From Sulfuricurvum sp. (GTDB taxonomy: Bacteria; Campylobacterota; Campylobacteria; Campylobacterales; Sulfurimonadaceae): a stretch of 7,437 bases of DNA. Below, one piece after another: positions 5,901 to 7,437 of the stretch; positions within the stretch are counted from its first letter, which is position 1, and every line of letters starts with the position of its first letter. The notes beneath the pieces were generated by a model. That model searched no databases, was not told the DNA's origin, and worked only from the letters and a program-made list of their open reading frames with translations. A program made the translations under genes and the position numbers. Location of the stretch: positions 1-7,437 of the forward strand of contig JACXUE010000071.1 of the NCBI GenBank assembly GCA_014764075.1. The letters run 5' to 3'.

Positions 5901-7273
5901 AATTGAGCCTTGAGGTGTTGTTGCGCTTCAGCGATAAGAGCATTGAGCGAATCTTCATACCGTTTTGCCAAAGCCTCATCGGTCGATTCAAACCGAGTCA
6001 CCAGTACCGGAGTGGTGTTACTCGCACGTACCAATCCCCACCCTTGATCGAAAATCACCCGTACCCCGTCCACATCGATAATCTCGCGAATAGCGGGAAA
6101 ATCGCTCGGCGGATTTTGAAGGAGCTCTTTGAGTTTCGCGATGAGGGGGAATTTTTCCTGCTCCGTCGTTTTCACTTTGATCTCTTCGGTCGAGAATACT
6201 TTCGGAAGTTTTTCGATCTCGGCATCCAAATCTACCCCATCATGTACCAATTCGAGCATCCGAAGGGTCGCATAAATCGCATCGTCGTAACCGAAATAGC
6301 GATCGGCAAAAAAGACGTGTCCGCTCACCTCGCATGCCAAATCGGCATGAAGCTCTTTCATTTTTACTTTGAGATTCGAGTGCCCCGTTTTGTACATCAC
6401 CGCATTCGCCCCCCGCTCACGCAAGGTATCGTACATCACTTGAGAACATTTGACCTCTCCGATCACGGTCGGTTTATCCATCTTCATCGCATACAAGAGG
6501 GCCATCATATCCCCCTTGATGCTGTTTTTGCGTGTCAAAACCGCGATACGATCGGAATCGCCATCATACGCAAACGCAATATCCCCCTCTTTTTCCAACA
6601 ACTTTTTAATATCTTCGAGATTGTGCTCTTCGCTCGGATCGGGGTGATGATTCGGAAAAGTTCCATCAGGATCGACATAAATCCCTTTGGCATCGAGTTC
6701 CAATGCGCTGAAAATATCCACCAAAGCTAAACCAGCAACTCCATTGCCACAATCGTAAACGATCTTGGTTTTCATCCCTTTGAGATGGGAGAACTCATGA
6801 ACCATAAACGACTTGTATCGGCTAAGCGCATCGATTTGGATTACGTTGCGATCAACTTTAGGGGGAAACGGCAATGTGTCGATCTTACGCCCCAATGCGT
6901 AGATCTGTTCACCGAAAAACGGCGCTTTGTTGATCGTGATTTTAAATCCGTTGTATTCGCTTGGATTGTGCGATCCTGTAATCATCACTGACGCACAAGC
7001 GGTTACGCCGTCGAACTCCTGATAATTGCAAAAATAGTTAACAGGAGTAGGAACCATCCCCATCCCAAGCACTGTCATCCCTCCCGCATTGAGTCCGGCG
7101 GTTAAGTACTCAAACAAAATCGGAGAATGGCTACGTGCATCATAACCGACCGCCACATACTCGCCAAATTCTCGCATCTCATGGGCAAGGGCATACCCCA
7201 AGCGGCTAATCGTCTCTTCATTCAACTCTTTTTCAAAAATTCCACGGATGTCATATTCACGGTAGATAGACAT
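5897..7273 (-). CDS. manB: Phosphomannomutase/phosphoglucomutase (alpha-D-phosphohexomutase family)
   Basis: This 458-residue cytosolic enzyme interconverts 6-phospho and 1-phospho forms of mannose or glucose and so feeds nucleotide-sugar and surface-glycan synthesis. The four family signatures appear in order: the phosphoserine loop TGSHNP (99-104, Ser101), the magnesium loop DGDSDR (237-242), the sugar-specificity loop CEVSGH (314-319, usually GE[MV]SGH) and the phosphate-binding loop RASNTTP (417-422 and on). The N-terminal YREYDIRG (4-11) and overall length match the AlgC/ManB type with dual specificity; the symbol is by homology class. The ATG at 7271-7273 has AAAGGG about five bases upstream. 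It is the first gene of the seven-gene block, with a structured leader upstream and a 4-base overlap with pyrC downstream. Confidence 0.95.
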   Translation of the reverse strand: MSIYREYDIRGIFEKELNEETISRLGYALAHEMREFGEYVAVGYDARSHSPILFEYLTAGLNAGGMTVLGMGMVPTPVNYFCNYQEFDGVTACASVMITGSHNPSEYNGFKITINKAPFFGEQIYALGRKIDTLPFPPKVDRNVIQIDALSRYKSFMVHEFSHLKGMKTKIVYDCGNGVAGLALVDIFSALELDAKGIYVDPDGTFPNHHPDPSEEHNLEDIKKLLEKEGDIAFAYDGDSDRIAVLTRKNSIKGDMMALLYAMKMDKPTVIGEVKCSQVMYDTLRERGANAVMYKTGHSNLKVKMKELHADLACEVSGHVFFADRYFGYDDAIYATLRMLELVHDGVDLDAEIEKLPKVFSTEEIKVKTTEQEKFPLIAKLKELLQNPPSDFPAIREIIDVDGVRVIFDQGWGLVRASNTTPVLVTRFESTDEALAKRYEDSLNALIAEAQQHLKAQL

Positions 7274-7306
7274 AAATCCCTTTCAATTTAAACAACTGAT
7301 ATTACG

Positions 7307-7361
7307 CACTTTACGTTCATAGCCCGTAAAGTGTTAGCGACAGCCTTGCCGATGCTAACAC
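7307..7361 (-). promoter_or_regulatory. Two overlapping stem-loops in the manB leader
   Basis: Reading the minus strand, an 8-bp stem GTGTTAGC/GCTAACAC (bases 7354-7361 with 7331-7338, 15-base loop) is followed by a 9-bp stem CACTTTACG/CGTAAAGTG (7325-7333 with 7307-7315, 9-base loop). The bases 7331-7333 belong to both stems, so the two cannot be fully formed together. The second stem ends 33 bases before the manB start. No T-run follows, so this is not a clear terminator or attenuator. A weak -10-like TAATAT lies at 7299-7304, but I cannot fix the transcription start. It could be an operator, leader RNA switch or intergenic repeat. Confidence 0.5.
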
Positions 7362-7383
7362 ATATCGACTCGGTTCCAAAGCT

Positions 7384-7409
7384 AAAAAAGCCAAGCAGTT
7401 GGCTTTTTT
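7384..7409 (-). terminator. Strong bidirectional intrinsic terminator upstream of manB
   Basis: AAAAAAGCCAA (7384-7394) and TTGGCTTTTTT (7399-7409) form a perfect 11-bp stem around a 4-base loop, with T-runs at the 3' side on both strands. No gene in the window ends here on the plus strand, so it most likely ends a minus-strand gene lying beyond 7437. That would insulate the manB block, whose promoter should then lie between here and 7274. Confidence 0.85.
7390..7403 (-). repeat. Copy B of the 14-base terminator core, opposite strand to copy A
   Basis: Read on the minus strand this is GCCAACTGCTTGGC, identical to 641-654 on the plus strand over all 14 bases, including the CTGC loop. Here the core is extended by A/T runs that make it a standard terminator. 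Confidence 0.75.
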
Positions 7410-7437
7410 AACGCTTTTCACCCATACAACCCCCTAA
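7408..7437 (-). CDS. Possible 3' end of a gene continuing beyond the window
   Basis: On the minus strand one frame is open from the window edge and ends LGGCMGEKR with TAA at 7408-7410, immediately before the terminator stem. A terminator directly after a stop codon is what one expects for a real gene end. Nine codons are too few to identify a product or exclude chance. Confidence 0.2.
   Translation of the reverse strand, partial: LGGCMGEKR

Noticed and set aside
5903..6730. A 275-codon plus-strand open frame opposite manB
   Set aside because: It lies wholly antisense to a gene with all four phosphohexomutase signatures. Its product has no recognisable domain and reads as the codon-bias shadow of manB.
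7274..7383. A sigma-54 promoter for manB
   Set aside because: I looked on the minus strand for a TGGC and TGC pair with the required spacing and found none.
7317..7421. A 34-codon minus-strand frame from GTG at 7419-7421 through the terminator
   Set aside because: It runs straight through a strong intrinsic terminator and the palindromic leader, has no ribosome site, and resembles the incidental frame seen through the groEL hairpin.

Overview
The window looks like the chromosome of a mesophilic Campylobacterota (epsilonproteobacterium), most like a Sulfuricurvum/Sulfurimonas relative. The reasons are the short group-2 ExbB and ExbD typical of that phylum, the compact sensor kinase, the tight overlapping gene packing and a moderate GC content. 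This assignment is inferred from gene style; no taxonomic marker was searched. No tRNA, rRNA, CRISPR array, insertion sequence or phage gene was seen.

Layout. Bases 1-624 (+) hold the C-terminal part of groEL, followed by a large bipartite hairpin (625-666). Bases 807-1682 (-) encode a TerC-like DUF475 membrane protein with its own promoter. Bases 1740-7273 (-) form one block of seven genes. In order of transcription they are a phosphomannomutase/phosphoglucomutase (manB), class II dihydroorotase (pyrC), an OmpR-type response regulator, a minimal membrane histidine kinase, exbB, exbD and a prolyl-4-hydroxylase-like 2-oxoglutarate/Fe(II) oxygenase. Five of the six internal junctions overlap or abut (4, 17, 11, 0 and 4 bases). 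Only exbB-exbD is separated, by 149 bases filled with nested palindromes. Upstream of manB lie a structured leader (7307-7361) and a strong bidirectional terminator (7384-7409).

How the genes may work together. manB (sugar-phosphate supply for surface glycans) and pyrC (pyrimidine synthesis) are housekeeping genes at the head of the block. The distal five genes look like a signalling and energy-transduction module: a two-component system coupled to a TonB-type proton motor and an iron-dependent oxygenase, with no tonB or receptor gene in the window. A link to iron or metal uptake is plausible but inferred only from context.

The most interesting non-coding signals are three. A 14-base terminator core, loop included, is identical after groEL and before manB on opposite strands, with further landmarks in the same order beyond it. 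A palindromic element splits exbB from exbD. Two stem-loops in the manB leader share bases. I did not find convincing evidence of a wholly new system. The TCS-ExbB-ExbD-oxygenase arrangement and the intergenic palindromes are the best candidates for follow-up.
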